DNA from: Streptomyces sp. P3
GTDB lineage: Bacteria; Actinomycetota; Actinomycetes; Streptomycetales; Streptomycetaceae
NCBI RefSeq assembly: GCF_003032475.1
Contig: NZ_CP028369.1
Location: 7,688,001-7,752,000, forward strand
Length of the DNA stretch: 64,000 nt
Direction: 5' to 3'
Shown: positions 54,304 to 63,349 of the stretch, piece by piece
How positions within the stretch are numbered: the stretch's first letter is position 1
Layout of the letters: every line of letters begins with the position of its first letter
Position numbers and translations under genes: made by a program
Notes under the pieces: model-generated
The model's database searches: none
What the model was told of the DNA's origin: nothing
The model's input: the letters and a program-made list of their open reading frames with translations, nothing else

Positions 54304-55100
54304 TAGGCCGTGAACCGCAGCAGCGCCTCCTGCGCGTAGGAGGCGAGCAGTTCGCCCCCCGGGGCGAGGACCTCGCCGTGTCCGAAGCATCGCGCGTGCG
54401 CGGCGAGCGGACTGTGCTGGCGCAGGAGCACCCAGTCCCCGGTCGTGAAAGGCCGGTGGAACCACACGGTGTGCGAGGTGACGGCCGAGGTGAACGCCCG
54501 AGGGGCGTCCCTCTGCGTCAGGCCCTCGACGGGCCGCAGGGCGGTGCCGATGAGCGTGAGATCGGTGGCGTAGGCGAGCAGGGCGGGGGCGACGGGATGC
54601 GGAGCCTGCGGGATCCGGGTCCAGAGTTCGTACCCGGGAGGCTCGGACCTCGTCGTGTCGAGGTCGGCCGTCGCCCTGGACTCCCAGGGCAGCAGGCCGA
54701 GTTCGACGACGTGCTCCGGCTCGGGCGGTGCCGGCACGGGGTGTGTCGTCTGTCGGTCGGGTCCTTCCTCCCACGCGTGCAGGCTCGCGTTCGCCATCGC
54801 GATGACGCCGTGCTCCTGGCGCGCGGTGAGCCGTACCGCGGCGAACGTCCGGCCCTCCTGCGGCAGGTCGGTCTCGTAGCGCACCGGCTCATCCGGGTGC
54901 CCTTCCCGCAGAAACTGCGTGTGCAGTGACTTCAGGCCCTTGCCCGGCGCGGCGAGCTGGGCGGCGCAGGCGAACTGGGCGAGCAGCTGGCCGCCGAACA
55001 GCCGTCGGTACTCCAGCTGTTGTGAGCGGCCCTCGTATGCCCCCGGTCCGCAGGGGGCGAGGCCGAGGCAGCCGAGCAGGTCGTTCCACAGGTCGGTCAC
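54303..55100 (-). CDS. Acyl-CoA thioesterase II (TesB-like double hotdog)
   Basis: A 265-residue double-hotdog thioesterase. The N-terminal YRRLFGGQLLAQ, the mid-chain SLHAWEEG and the C-terminal YATDLTLIGTAL, WFHRPF and GEVLAPGGELLASYAQEALLR segments match TesB proteins. It would hydrolyse accumulating acyl-CoA to the free acid and CoA. It is last of the operon from 57430; a 9-bp gap separates it from the ACAD subunit. Confidence 0.88.
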   Translation of the reverse strand: MTDLWNDLLGCLGLAPCGPGAYEGRSQQLEYRRLFGGQLLAQFACAAQLAAPGKGLKSLHTQFLREGHPDEPVRYETDLPQEGRTFAAVRLTARQEHGVIAMANASLHAWEEGPDRQTTHPVPAPPEPEHVVELGLLPWESRATADLDTTRSEPPGYELWTRIPQAPHPVAPALLAYATDLTLIGTALRPVEGLTQRDAPRAFTSAVTSHTVWFHRPFTTGDWVLLRQHSPLAAHARCFGHGEVLAPGGELLASYAQEALLRFTA

Positions 55101-55109
55101 GGTGGCTCC

Positions 55110-55916
55110 TCAGAGATGCACGAGGCGGGGCGCACGTGTCTCACGCAGCAGCACCCGGCCTGCCTCACGGGTCAGTTCACGCGTGGAGCCGAGCAGCCCG
55201 TCGAGCACCAGGGCGCGTTTGACGTGCCGGTGCAGGGCGTGCTCGGCGGTGAAACCGATGCCGCCGAGTGCCTGCTGGCAGTGGCGGGCAGCGGTGAGAG
55301 CGGCCCGGCCGGCGGTGGCCTTGGCGAGCAGCGCGCCGGTGTGGTCGGCGGTGTCGGTGAACCGGGCCGCGAGCACGGCCTCGGCCGCCTCCAGCGCCGT
55401 ATACGTCTCGGCCAGCCGGTGCCGCAGCGCCTGGAAGGAGGCCAGGGGGCGGCCGAACTGCTCCCGGTTCAGGACGTGTTCGCGCGCGAGCGTCACCATG
55501 GCCTGTCCGGTGCCCAGGAGCCACCAGCCCAGCGCCCGGCGTCCTGCCGCCACGGCCGCCGCGGGAAGGTCGCCCGGCTCGGCGCCGCGCAGCGGCAGCC
55601 CGGGGTCCAGGGGGCCGGCCGGCGCCCCGTCCCCCCGGACCCACCGCACCCAGGCCCCTCCCGCGTACGGCAGCGGCACGGTTTCTCCGAGGGGGCGGCC
55701 CGCGGCCAGCAGGACGACGTCGTTGAGGACCGGAGCCTGCACGCCGGTCTCGCCGAGCAGCCGGAACACCAGCGGGACGGCGGCGTCCGGCTCCTCGGCG
55801 AGCATCTCCGCCCAGCCCAGTTCGGCCAGGCCCGCGTCCACGCCGGCTCCCCGCGCGTTCGTCGTCAGTGTTTTGCGCAGGGCGTCTTCCAGCAGTGCGC
55901 GATCGGTTGCGTCCAC
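55110..55916 (-). CDS. Acyl-CoA dehydrogenase-like subunit (heteromeric pair, small member)
   Basis: A 268-residue ACAD-fold protein with a strongly diverged, shortened N-terminal half. Its C-terminal half keeps NREQFGRPLASFQALRHRLAE and QQALGGIGFTAEHALHRHVKR, with AEH at the small-partner-specific position. It pairs with the 55923-57017 product (6-bp gap). The small member probably shapes the substrate pocket. Confidence 0.85.
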   Translation of the reverse strand: MDATDRALLEDALRKTLTTNARGAGVDAGLAELGWAEMLAEEPDAAVPLVFRLLGETGVQAPVLNDVVLLAAGRPLGETVPLPYAGGAWVRWVRGDGAPAGPLDPGLPLRGAEPGDLPAAAVAAGRRALGWWLLGTGQAMVTLAREHVLNREQFGRPLASFQALRHRLAETYTALEAAEAVLAARFTDTADHTGALLAKATAGRAALTAARHCQQALGGIGFTAEHALHRHVKRALVLDGLLGSTRELTREAGRVLLRETRAPRLVHL

Positions 55917-55922
55917 CGCGTC

Positions 55923-57017
55923 TCACTCCTTCCCGAGGTCCAGCAGCCGGCGGGCGACGATGTTGCGCTGGATCTCGGCGGTGCCTCCGTAGATCGTCGC
56001 GGCCCGTGAGTACAGGTACTCGGTGCGCCATGCCCCGTCCGGCGCCAGCTCCACGGCCCCGGGCAGGAGGTCCCGCGCGGTGTCGAAGAGCCGCTGCTCG
56101 GCGCCGGCGAGCAGGATCTTGTCCACGGAGGTCTCCGGGCCGAACGGTCCGCCGTCGGCCAGGGCCCGCTGGGTCGCCGCAGAGCGGCAGCGCACTCCGT
56201 GCAGGTCCAGCCACACCGCACCCAGCGCGTCGGCGTCCGGTTCGCAGTCGTCGGCCAGGAGGCGGTCGAGCCGGCTGTAGAGATGGGCGACGCGGTGCCA
56301 GAAGCAGGTGGACCGTTCGTGCGGAAGCAGGTCCATCGCCAGGCGCCAGCCGTCACCGGGGGAGCCCAGCAGACGGTCGGCGGGGACCCGTACGCCGTCG
56401 AAGAACACCTCGGCGAACTCGTCCACGCCGTGCATGGTGCGCAGCGGCCGTACGGTGACGCCGGGGGAGTCCATGTCGACGAAGAAGGCGCTGATCCCCC
56501 CGTGTCCGGGCCCTCCCGTCCGGGCCAGCAGGACGCAGCGGGCCGCGTACTGGGCAAGGCTCGTCCAGACCTTCTGCCCCGTCACCATCCAGCCGTCGTC
56601 GTCCGGCACCGCCCTGGTCGACAGGGAGGCCAGGTCGCTGCCCGAGCCCGGCTCGGAGAAGCCCTGACACCACTGCTCCTGTCCGCTGAGGAGCCGGGGC
56701 ACCATGGCGGCGGCGAGCGCGGGCGGCGCGTAGTCGATCAGCGTGGGGACCAGTACCTCGACCATCGACCACAGGCCGGGCTCCGTCGGATCCCGCGAGG
56801 CGACCTCTTCGCCCAGTACCGCACGCAGCACGCTCGGACCGCCGAGCCCGCCGACCGAGCCCGGCCAGCCGTGTCGCATCCAGCCCGCCGCCCACAGCTC
56901 CCGCCGGACGCGGGCCAGTTGGGCGACCTGGGCGTCCAGACCGTGGTCCGGGCCGGGGGACAGGTCGTGACCGTCCAGCCAGGTGCCCACCGTCCGCCGG
57001 AAGTCCCCGGTCCTCAT
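55923..57017 (-). CDS. Acyl-CoA dehydrogenase subunit (heteromeric pair, large member)
   Basis: A 364-residue ACAD with FSEPGSGSDLAS, GQKVWTS and the C-terminal YGGTAEIQRNIVARRLLDLGKE. It resembles the 7374-8531 subunit in segment order (WCQGFSEPG, FGPETSVDKILLAGAEQRL), which suggests the two ACAD pairs arose by duplication. It starts at ATG 57017, overlapping the SnoaL-like stop by 4 bp. Confidence 0.88.
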   Translation of the reverse strand: MRTGDFRRTVGTWLDGHDLSPGPDHGLDAQVAQLARVRRELWAAGWMRHGWPGSVGGLGGPSVLRAVLGEEVASRDPTEPGLWSMVEVLVPTLIDYAPPALAAAMVPRLLSGQEQWCQGFSEPGSGSDLASLSTRAVPDDDGWMVTGQKVWTSLAQYAARCVLLARTGGPGHGGISAFFVDMDSPGVTVRPLRTMHGVDEFAEVFFDGVRVPADRLLGSPGDGWRLAMDLLPHERSTCFWHRVAHLYSRLDRLLADDCEPDADALGAVWLDLHGVRCRSAATQRALADGGPFGPETSVDKILLAGAEQRLFDTARDLLPGAVELAPDGAWRTEYLYSRAATIYGGTAEIQRNIVARRLLDLGKE

Positions 57018-57430
57018 CGGCGGGTGTGCTCGAAGGCGTGCGGGCGGCCCGAGTCGTGGGCGCCACTGCGGCGGATGAAGGTCATGGCCCGGGTGCGCAG
57101 CCGCCAGCCCTTCGGCGTGCGGACGTAGGTGTCGTCGTAGTAGCCGATGCGCATCTCGTGCGCGGAGTGCTCGACGAAGCACAGCGGCTGGGTGCCGACG
57201 GCCGTGTCGCCGTCCAGCTCGATCACCGGCGTGCCCACGAGGAACAGCCCTTTCGGGGCGGCGGAGACGAGCGCCGGGAACGCGTCGAGCGGGTAGGTGT
57301 CCCCGAAAGCGCTGTAGGTGCCGTCCGGGGTGAACACGGCGAGCACCCGGTGGACTTCCCCGCGGGTCATCGCCACCGCGTAACGGGCGAGGAGCTGTTC
57401 GATCTCCACCAGGTCGTCGGTGTCGCTCAA
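57014..57430 (-). CDS. SnoaL/limonene-epoxide-hydrolase-like protein
   Basis: A 138-residue protein with the NTF2-like fold: helical start (IEQLLARYAVAMTRGEVHRVLAVFTPDGTY) and beta strands ending in GWRLRTRAMTFIRRSG. Members act as ketosteroid isomerases, epoxide hydrolases, cyclases or small accessory proteins. The catalytic residue pattern does not let me choose. It heads the leftward operon with the ACAD pair and thioesterase, 51 bp from the palindrome at 57482. Confidence 0.83.
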   Translation of the reverse strand: MSDTDDLVEIEQLLARYAVAMTRGEVHRVLAVFTPDGTYSAFGDTYPLDAFPALVSAAPKGLFLVGTPVIELDGDTAVGTQPLCFVEHSAHEMRIGYYDDTYVRTPKGWRLRTRAMTFIRRSGAHDSGRPHAFEHTRR

Positions 57431-57481
57431 GGGCCCCGTCCTCTCGTCTGCGAAACGCTGCGCACCTTCTTCGGACTACGC

Positions 57482-57496
57482 GAGAATGTCATTCTC
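57482..57496. promoter_or_regulatory. Island operator, perfect GAGAAT-GTC-ATTCTC
   Basis: A perfect 6-3-6 palindrome in the 127-bp divergent region between the SnoaL-like gene and the ABC permease gene, 61 bp upstream of the permease ATG. It can control both operons. Confidence 0.85.
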
Positions 57497-57523
57497 ACTC
57501 AAGGAGTATCACGCCGGATGGTT

Positions 57524-57544
57524 GCTTCTCCAATAGAGAGAAGC
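57524..57544. promoter_or_regulatory. Leader inverted repeat before the ABC permease
   Basis: GCTTCTC at 57524-57530 is followed, after 7 bases, by its exact complement GAGAAGC at 57538-57544, ending 13 bp before the ATG at 57558. In RNA it would hide the region where a ribosome-binding site should be. It also contains TTCTC and GAGA half-sites of the island motif with different spacing. Confidence 0.4.
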
Positions 57545-57557
57545 TAATTTCCAAGCC

Positions 57558-59669
57558 ATGGATCAGTTCCTGGCCTTCACGGTCGTGGGCCTGAGCACCG
57601 CCGCCGTCTACGCCGTGATCGGCACCGGTCTGGTGGTCACCCACGCCACCACAGGTGTGTTCAACTTCGCCCATGGCGCGGCCGGGATGCTGTCCGCCTT
57701 CGCCTACTGGCAACTGGCGGTCGGCTGGGGCTGGCCGGTCCCCCTCGCCCTCGCCTTCGTCCTGCTCGTCCTGGCTCCGGCCTTCGGGCTGTTCGTCGAA
57801 CGCGTGCTGATGCGGCCGGTGCAGGCCCTCGGCGAGGCCGAACGCCTGGTGATGACCGTCGCCTTGCTCACCGGGTGCATCGCGCTCGCCCGCTGGGTGT
57901 GGGACCCCAACACCGCGCGCCCGCTCACGCCGTTCCTCGCCGACCGGCCCGCCCTCCGCATCGGCCCGGCCGCGGTCACCTGGCACCAGGCCATCACCAT
58001 GGCGGTCGCCCTCGCGATCGCCGGAGCCCTGTGGTTCCTGCTGCACCGCACCTGCGCCGGCACGGAGATGCGCGCCTGCGTCGACGACCGGGCGCTCGCG
58101 GGCCTCACCGGCGCGGACCCACTGCGCGCCACCCGCCTCGCCTGGGTGCTCGGCATCCAACTCGCCGCCGTCGGCGGCATCCTCATCGCCCCCGCCGTCG
58201 CACTCGACGCCCAGCAGCTCTCCCTGCTCATCGTCAGCGCGTACACCGCCGCCGTGTTCGGCCGCCTGCGCAGCCTCCCGCTCACCTTCCTCGGGGCGCT
58301 CGTCGTGGGCCTGCTGGAGGCCTACCTCGCCGGATACCTGCCGCAGAACGACTACCTGCCGGGCCTGCGCCTGGCCGCCCCCGCCCTGCTGCTGTTCCTG
58401 GCCCTGCTCGCCTTCCCCCACCGTCGGCTGCGCGGCCGGGGCCGCACCCCGGTTCCCGTCCCCCACCCCACGACACGCGGCAGCCTCCTCCTGGCGGGCG
58501 CCGTCCTGCTGTTCGCCCTGGTGCTGGTGACGGTCCTGGCGGAGGACGCCGTCATCTCCTACGGCACACTCTTCCCGCTCGGCGTCATCGCCCTGTCCTT
58601 CGTGCCGCTCGCGGGACACACCGGACAGATCTCCCTGTGCCAGCTGTCCATCGCCGGCATCGGAGCCGTGGTCTGGGGACACCTCGGTGCCCACGGCGAG
58701 CTGTGGGCACTGCCCGTAGCCGTCCTGGTCGCCGCGGCCGTCGGCGCGCTGATCGCGCTGCCCGCGCTGCGCCTGTCCGGTATCTACCTGGCCCTCGGCA
58801 CCGCGGCCTTCGCCGTCGTCCTCGACCGCTGGATCTTCACCCTGCCCGCCTTCGAGGTACTGGGCGTGCGCATCGCCCTTTTCGACCAGGGCTCGGTCGC
58901 GGTCACCGGCCCCGACCTGTTCGGCCTGCACCTCACGTCCCCGGCCCAGCTGCTGGTGCTCTCCGCCGCCTGCCTCGCCCTCGCCTCGCTCGGTGTGGCC
59001 GCGCTGCGCCGCGGCCGCTTCGGCCGCCGGCTGATCGCACTGCGCGACAGCGAGGCCGCCTACGCCACCCTCGGCGGACGGCTCCTCGCCACCAAGACCG
59101 CCGTCTTCGCCCTGTCCGCCGGCATCGCGGGGCTGGGCGGCGCCCTGTACGGCATGCAGCTCCAGACCGTCACCGCCGAGCAGTTCAACCTCGTCGCCGG
59201 ACTGCCCCTCTTCCTGATCGCCGTCATCGGCGGTCTCGGCGCCGTCGGCACGGGACTGTTCACCGGCATCGCCTTCGTCGCCCCGGCGCAGCTGCTGCAC
59301 GGGGCCGGCCCATGGGCCCACGACGTGACGTCCCTGCTCGTCGCCCTCGCCGGCATGGGTCTCGCCCAGAGCCCCAGCGGCGTACTGGCCCGGCTGCGCG
59401 CGCAATGGCGGCCGCTGGGCCGGAACCGGCCCCTGCTGTCCGCGCTGCTCGCCGTCCTCGGCGGGTGCTGGCTGCTTGCCGTCCTCGACGTGGCGAACGG
59501 CCGGCTGCTTCTCACGGTCGGCGTGGTCACCGCCCTGCTGCTGCGCTCCCGCGCGACCGCCCGACGGCAGCCGCCCACCGACATCCCGCCCGAGTGGTGG
59601 GGCCTGCGCCGCCCCTGGCGGCCCGACGACGGGGAGGTGCTGAACCGTGCCACCACTGCTGCGAGCTGA
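57558..59669 (+). CDS. LIV-type ABC permease, LivH-LivM fusion
   Basis: A 703-residue membrane protein that joins two branched-chain-amino-acid-type permeases. Residues about 1-290 match LivH (ALAGLTGADPLRATRLAWVLG and 8 or so helices). A linker at about 290-310 follows, and residues about 310-610 match LivM (SFVPLAGHTGQISLCQLSIAGIGA, FGRRLIALRDSEAAYATLG). Two extra helices lie at the C-terminus (about 625-665). It forms the membrane channel for the solute bound by the 24061 lipoprotein (inference). Its 3' end overlaps the ATPase gene by 23 bp. Confidence 0.88.
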   Translation: MDQFLAFTVVGLSTAAVYAVIGTGLVVTHATTGVFNFAHGAAGMLSAFAYWQLAVGWGWPVPLALAFVLLVLAPAFGLFVERVLMRPVQALGEAERLVMTVALLTGCIALARWVWDPNTARPLTPFLADRPALRIGPAAVTWHQAITMAVALAIAGALWFLLHRTCAGTEMRACVDDRALAGLTGADPLRATRLAWVLGIQLAAVGGILIAPAVALDAQQLSLLIVSAYTAAVFGRLRSLPLTFLGALVVGLLEAYLAGYLPQNDYLPGLRLAAPALLLFLALLAFPHRRLRGRGRTPVPVPHPTTRGSLLLAGAVLLFALVLVTVLAEDAVISYGTLFPLGVIALSFVPLAGHTGQISLCQLSIAGIGAVVWGHLGAHGELWALPVAVLVAAAVGALIALPALRLSGIYLALGTAAFAVVLDRWIFTLPAFEVLGVRIALFDQGSVAVTGPDLFGLHLTSPAQLLVLSAACLALASLGVAALRRGRFGRRLIALRDSEAAYATLGGRLLATKTAVFALSAGIAGLGGALYGMQLQTVTAEQFNLVAGLPLFLIAVIGGLGAVGTGLFTGIAFVAPAQLLHGAGPWAHDVTSLLVALAGMGLAQSPSGVLARLRAQWRPLGRNRPLLSALLAVLGGCWLLAVLDVANGRLLLTVGVVTALLLRSRATARRQPPTDIPPEWWGLRRPWRPDDGEVLNRATTAAS

Positions 59670-60366
59670 GGGGGTCACCGTCTCCTTCGGGGGCCGCCGC
59701 GCTCTCGACGGCGTGTCCCTGAGCGCCGAGGCGGGCCGGGTCACCGGCCTCATCGGCCCCAACGGCGCCGGAAAGTCCACCCTGTTCGACGTGGTGTGCG
59801 GGCTGCGCCGACCCCGCACCGGCCGTATCCGTCTCGGCGACCGCGACATCACCCGCGAGGGCCCCGCCCGCCGCGCCCGGCGCGGAATGTCCCGCACCTT
59901 CCAGCACCTGGAGCTCTTCGGCCGACTCTCCGTGCGCGACAACCTCCTGGTCGCCGCCGAACTCGGTCCCGGGCGCCGCCACGCGGCCCGAACGGCCGAC
60001 ACGGTACTGGAGAGGCTCGGCCTGACCGCCGTGGCGGGCGACCTCGCGGACACGCTCCCCACCGGCCTGGCCCGCCTCGTCGAGGTCGGCCGCGCCCTCG
60101 TCCTGCGCCCACGCGTCCTGCTCCTCGACGAACCCGCAGCCGGACAGGACGCCGACGAGACGGCCCGGTTCGGCCAGTTGCTGCGCTCGCTCGCCGACGA
60201 GGGCACGGCCGTCCTGCTCGTCGAGCACGACATGAGCCTGGTCATGACCGTCTGCGACGACGTGTACGTCCTCGACCTGGGCACCGTCGTCGCCGGCGGC
60301 CCGCCCGCCCGCGTCCGGCACGACCCGAGGGTCATCGCCGCCTATCTGGGGGAGGCACGGCCATGA
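59647..60366 (+). CDS. ABC transporter ATPase, LivG type
   Basis: A 239-residue ATPase with Walker A GPNGAGKST, the LivG-type RTFQHLELF Q-loop segment, a diverged signature region (LPTGLARLVEVGRAL) and Walker B LLLDEPAAGQD. It starts at GTG 59647 inside the end of the permease gene. It would power import with the LivF-type partner that follows by a 4-bp overlap. Confidence 0.9.
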   Translation: MPPLLRAEGVTVSFGGRRALDGVSLSAEAGRVTGLIGPNGAGKSTLFDVVCGLRRPRTGRIRLGDRDITREGPARRARRGMSRTFQHLELFGRLSVRDNLLVAAELGPGRRHAARTADTVLERLGLTAVAGDLADTLPTGLARLVEVGRALVLRPRVLLLDEPAAGQDADETARFGQLLRSLADEGTAVLLVEHDMSLVMTVCDDVYVLDLGTVVAGGPPARVRHDPRVIAAYLGEARP

Positions 60367-61073
60367 GCGGACCCCTGCTGGAGCTGGAGGACATCCACGC
60401 CGCCCACGGTGCCATCACCGTCCTGCACGCCGTCGACCTGGCCGTCGAGGCGGGCCGGGTGGTGGCCCTCCTCGGCCCCAACGGAGCCGGCAAGACCACC
60501 CTCCTGTCGGTCGCCGCCGGAGTACATCGACCCAGCTCCGGCCGACTGCTGCTCGGCGGCCGGAGCGCCACGGGAATCCACGCCCGCGACCTCGCCCGCG
60601 CCGGCGTGTGCCTGGTGCCCCAGGGCCGCGGCGTCTTCCCCAACCTCTCCGTGCGCGACAACCTCCGGATGATGACCTTCACGGGCCGCGCCCAGCAGGA
60701 GATCGAGGAGAACGCCTACGCCCGCTTCCCCGTCCTCGCGACCCGGCGCACCCAGCCCGCGGGCACGCTCTCCGGCGGCGAACAGCAGATGCTCGCCCTG
60801 GCCCGCGGCCTCGCCACCGACCCGGCCGTCCTCCTCCTGGACGAGCTCTCCATGGGACTCGCGCCGGTGGTCGTCGCCGAGCTTTACGAACTCGTCGCCG
60901 AGATCGCCCGGCAGGGCGTCGCGCTGCTCGTCGTCGAGCAGTTCGCCACGGCCGTGCTGAAGATCGCCGACCACGCCGCCGTCGTCGTCCGCGGCCGCAT
61001 CCAGTGGCAGGGGCACCCCGACGGCTCCCTGCACGCCGAACTCTCCTCCTACTACCTGGGGAGCCCGACATGA
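60363..61073 (+). CDS. ABC transporter ATPase, LivF type
   Basis: A 236-residue ATPase with Walker A GPNGAGKTT, LVPQGRGVFPNLSVRDNL, the intact signature LSGGEQQMLALARGL and Walker B LLLDELSMGLAP. It is the second nucleotide-binding subunit of the importer. ATG 60363 overlaps the LivG stop, and its own stop overlaps the next gene. Confidence 0.9.
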   Translation: MSGPLLELEDIHAAHGAITVLHAVDLAVEAGRVVALLGPNGAGKTTLLSVAAGVHRPSSGRLLLGGRSATGIHARDLARAGVCLVPQGRGVFPNLSVRDNLRMMTFTGRAQQEIEENAYARFPVLATRRTQPAGTLSGGEQQMLALARGLATDPAVLLLDELSMGLAPVVVAELYELVAEIARQGVALLVVEQFATAVLKIADHAAVVVRGRIQWQGHPDGSLHAELSSYYLGSPT

Positions 61074-61777
61074 CCACCCCTCCCGACGCGCGTGCAGAAC
61101 GGTTCATCCGCGAACTCGCCGAACTCAAGATCCCCGACCCCGCCGCTGCCCGCGCCACCCTCTGGCTGCGCCTGGGCACAGGGCTCATGGCCGCCGGGCT
61201 CGTGCTGGGCACGCTCGCCTTCCCGCTCGCCCACGCCACGGACAACTCCCTCGCCCAGGGCGACGCGCTCGCCGTCGGCCTCGGCGGTATCGCCGCCACC
61301 GTGGTGGGCGGGGCCCTGTTCCTGCGCTACTCGCTCACCGGATTCCTGCGCTTCTGGCTCGCCCGCCAGTCCCACGACCTGGACCTGCTCGGGGAGAGGC
61401 TCGCCCGGCCCGCACCAGCATCCGCAGCCGCACCGCACACCAAGGAGAACCGCGCCATGGCCTCACCCCTCACCCCGGGCCTGCGCCCCGGTGACCAACT
61501 GGCCTCGGTCACCGGAACCACCCGCGTCATCGTGATCCGGGCCCCGCAGCAGGTGGCGGGCCCGGTCGAATGCGGCGGCAGCCCGATGCTGCCGGCCCGG
61601 GAAGCCCCCGCCCCGCAGCCGCCCGGGCAGGCACCGGACACCCTCATCGGCAAGCGCTACGTCGATGCGGCCGACACGCTCGAACTCCTCTGCACCGCCT
61701 CCGGCGCCGGCCACCTCACGTACGGAGGAGAGCCCCTCGCGGTCAAACCGCCCAAGGCCCTGCCCGCCTCGGACTGA
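61070..61777 (+). CDS. Two-domain fusion: small membrane protein plus soluble DUF-like domain
   Basis: A 235-residue reading frame without a stop between two unlike parts. Residues 1-125 hold two membrane helices (about 33-53 and 70-92). From residue 130 a soluble part begins with GLRPGDQLASVTGTTRVIVIRAP and ends with GKRYVDAADTLELLCTASGAG. An internal ATG at 61457 with AAGGAG 9 bp upstream sits at the junction, so the second part may also be made as a separate 105-residue protein. I do not recognise either part. It lies between the importer ATPase and the amidohydrolase genes. Confidence 0.65.
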   Translation: MTTPPDARAERFIRELAELKIPDPAAARATLWLRLGTGLMAAGLVLGTLAFPLAHATDNSLAQGDALAVGLGGIAATVVGGALFLRYSLTGFLRFWLARQSHDLDLLGERLARPAPASAAAPHTKENRAMASPLTPGLRPGDQLASVTGTTRVIVIRAPQQVAGPVECGGSPMLPAREAPAPQPPGQAPDTLIGKRYVDAADTLELLCTASGAGHLTYGGEPLAVKPPKALPASD

Positions 61778-61801
61778 CGCCCCTCAGCCACAAGGAGTCC
61801 C

Positions 61802-63109
61802 ATGGACCGCGACGACATGATCCTCATCAGCGTCGACGACCACATCATCGAACCGCCGGACCTGTTCGCCAACCACCTGCCCGCCCGCTACAAGAAGGAC
61901 GCTCCGCGTCTGGTCCACAGCGAGGACGGCAGTGACGTCTGGCAGTTCCGGGACGCCCGGATAGGCAATGCCGCGCTCAACGCGGTCGCGGGCCGGCCCA
62001 AGGAGGAGTACGGCATGGAGCCGCAGGGCCTGGAGGAGATCAGGCCCGGCTGCTACGACGTCGACGAGCGGGTGGCCGACATGAACGCCGGCGGCGTCCT
62101 CGCCCAGCTGAACTTCCCCTCCTTCCCCGGCTTCTCCGCCCGCCTGTTCGCCACCGAGGACTCCGACTTCTCGCTCGCCCTGGTGCGCGCCTACAACGAC
62201 TGGCACATCGACGAGTGGTGCGCCGCCCATCCCGGCCGCTTCATCCCCATGGCCCTCCCCGCCATCTGGGACGCCGAACTGTGCGCCCAGGAGATACGCC
62301 GGGTCGCCGAGAAGGGCTGTCACGCCCTCACCTTCCCGGAGAACCCGGTCCCGCTCGGCTACCCCAGCTTCCACTCCGAGTACTGGGATCCGGTATGGCG
62401 GGCACTGACCGACTGCGGCACGGTCATGAATCTGCACATCGGGTCCTCCGGCCGCCTCGCCATCACCGCGCCCGACGCCCCGCCGGACGTGATGATGACC
62501 CTCCAGCCCATCAACCTCGTGCAGGCGGCCGCCGACCTGATGTGGTCCCGCGTCCTCAAGGAGTACCCGGCCATCAGGATCGCCCTGTCGGAGGGCGGCA
62601 CCGGCTGGATCCCGTACTTCCTGGACCGCCTCGACCGCACCTACGAGATGCACGCCACCTGGACGCTCCAGGACTTCGGCGGCAAGCAGCCCTCGGAGAT
62701 CTTCCGCGAGCACTTCCTGACCTGCTTCATCAGCGACCCGATCGGGGTGAAGCTCCGTCACGACATCGGCATCGACAACATCTGCTGGGAGGCCGACTAC
62801 CCGCACAGCGACTCGATGTGGCCCAACGCCCCCGAGGAACTCCACGAGGTGCTGACCGCGAACTCCGTGCCGGACACCGACATCAACAAGATGACGCACG
62901 AGAACGCGATGCGCTGGTACTCCTTCGACCCGTTCGCCCACGTCCCCCGCGAACAGGCCACCGTGGGCGCGCTGCGCAGGGCCGCGGGGGACCACGACGT
63001 GTCCGTCAGGTCCCGCAGCCGCCAGATCATCGCCCCCGCCGAGAAGCTGGCCGTCTACCGCAGGAAGGCCGAGGCCGCGCTCGCCGCCGCGCAGCAGAAG
63101 GGAGGCTGA
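61802..63109 (+). CDS. Amidohydrolase 2-family (TIM-barrel) hydrolase or decarboxylase
   Basis: A 435-residue amidohydrolase-2 protein. It shows the metal-ligand start SVDDHIIEPPDLF (DxHx pattern), barrel His in MNLHIGSSG, and a C-terminal CWEADYPHSDSMWP with the last Asp. It is a distant relative of the 42259-43437 protein. AAGGAG precedes ATG 61802 by 7 bp. It is the last gene of the transporter operon and of the recognisable island. A weak 7-bp stem follows at 63110-63130. Confidence 0.86.
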   Translation: MDRDDMILISVDDHIIEPPDLFANHLPARYKKDAPRLVHSEDGSDVWQFRDARIGNAALNAVAGRPKEEYGMEPQGLEEIRPGCYDVDERVADMNAGGVLAQLNFPSFPGFSARLFATEDSDFSLALVRAYNDWHIDEWCAAHPGRFIPMALPAIWDAELCAQEIRRVAEKGCHALTFPENPVPLGYPSFHSEYWDPVWRALTDCGTVMNLHIGSSGRLAITAPDAPPDVMMTLQPINLVQAAADLMWSRVLKEYPAIRIALSEGGTGWIPYFLDRLDRTYEMHATWTLQDFGGKQPSEIFREHFLTCFISDPIGVKLRHDIGIDNICWEADYPHSDSMWPNAPEELHEVLTANSVPDTDINKMTHENAMRWYSFDPFAHVPREQATVGALRRAAGDHDVSVRSRSRQIIAPAEKLAVYRRKAEAALAAAQQKGG

Positions 63110-63130
63110 CCGGCGGACGCGAGCCGCCGG
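63110..63130. terminator. Weak terminator hairpin at the island's right end
   Basis: CCGGCGG at 63110-63116 pairs with CCGCCGG at 63124-63130 around a 7-nt loop, directly after the amidohydrolase stop. The stem is short, so termination is only likely. Confidence 0.4.
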
Positions 63131-63222
63131 CCACGGCGGGCGGGCCTCGGCCGCGCCGTTCCCCCGCGCGCGCCACGGCCGAGACGGAGCCGACGACCCA
63201 CGCGGTGCGCCGACTGCCGACG

Positions 63223-63349
63223 CCCCCTGTTCAGCCTCGGAGATCACGTCGTCCCGCAGGTGAAATATGAGGTCGGATGCGGCCTCCGACTGCGGGGAGG
63301 TGGCCGGGACGACCTGGATCACACCTACGGTCTGTCCGTTTTCCTCGCC
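63223..63349 (-). pseudogene. Fragment of an MMPL-type transporter
   Basis: About 42 codons on the minus strand read TVGVIQVVPATSPQSEAASDLIFHL followed by RDDVISEAEQ, which resembles the extracytoplasmic loop of an MMPL/RND transporter. No start, stop or flanking homologous sequence is visible, so it is a remnant. The rest of the 63131-63465 stretch holds no gene that I can support. Confidence 0.5.

Noticed and set aside
57495..60335. A 946-codon minus-strand open frame opposite the ABC transporter genes
   Set aside because: Its composition is Gly/Glu/Gln-rich low complexity with no domain, and it lies exactly antisense to well-recognised permease and ATPase genes, so it is a frame shadow.
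61784..63322. A 512-codon minus-strand open frame opposite the amidohydrolase
   Set aside because: Only its first 33 or so codons look like a real protein (MMPL-like); the rest mirrors the amidohydrolase gene.
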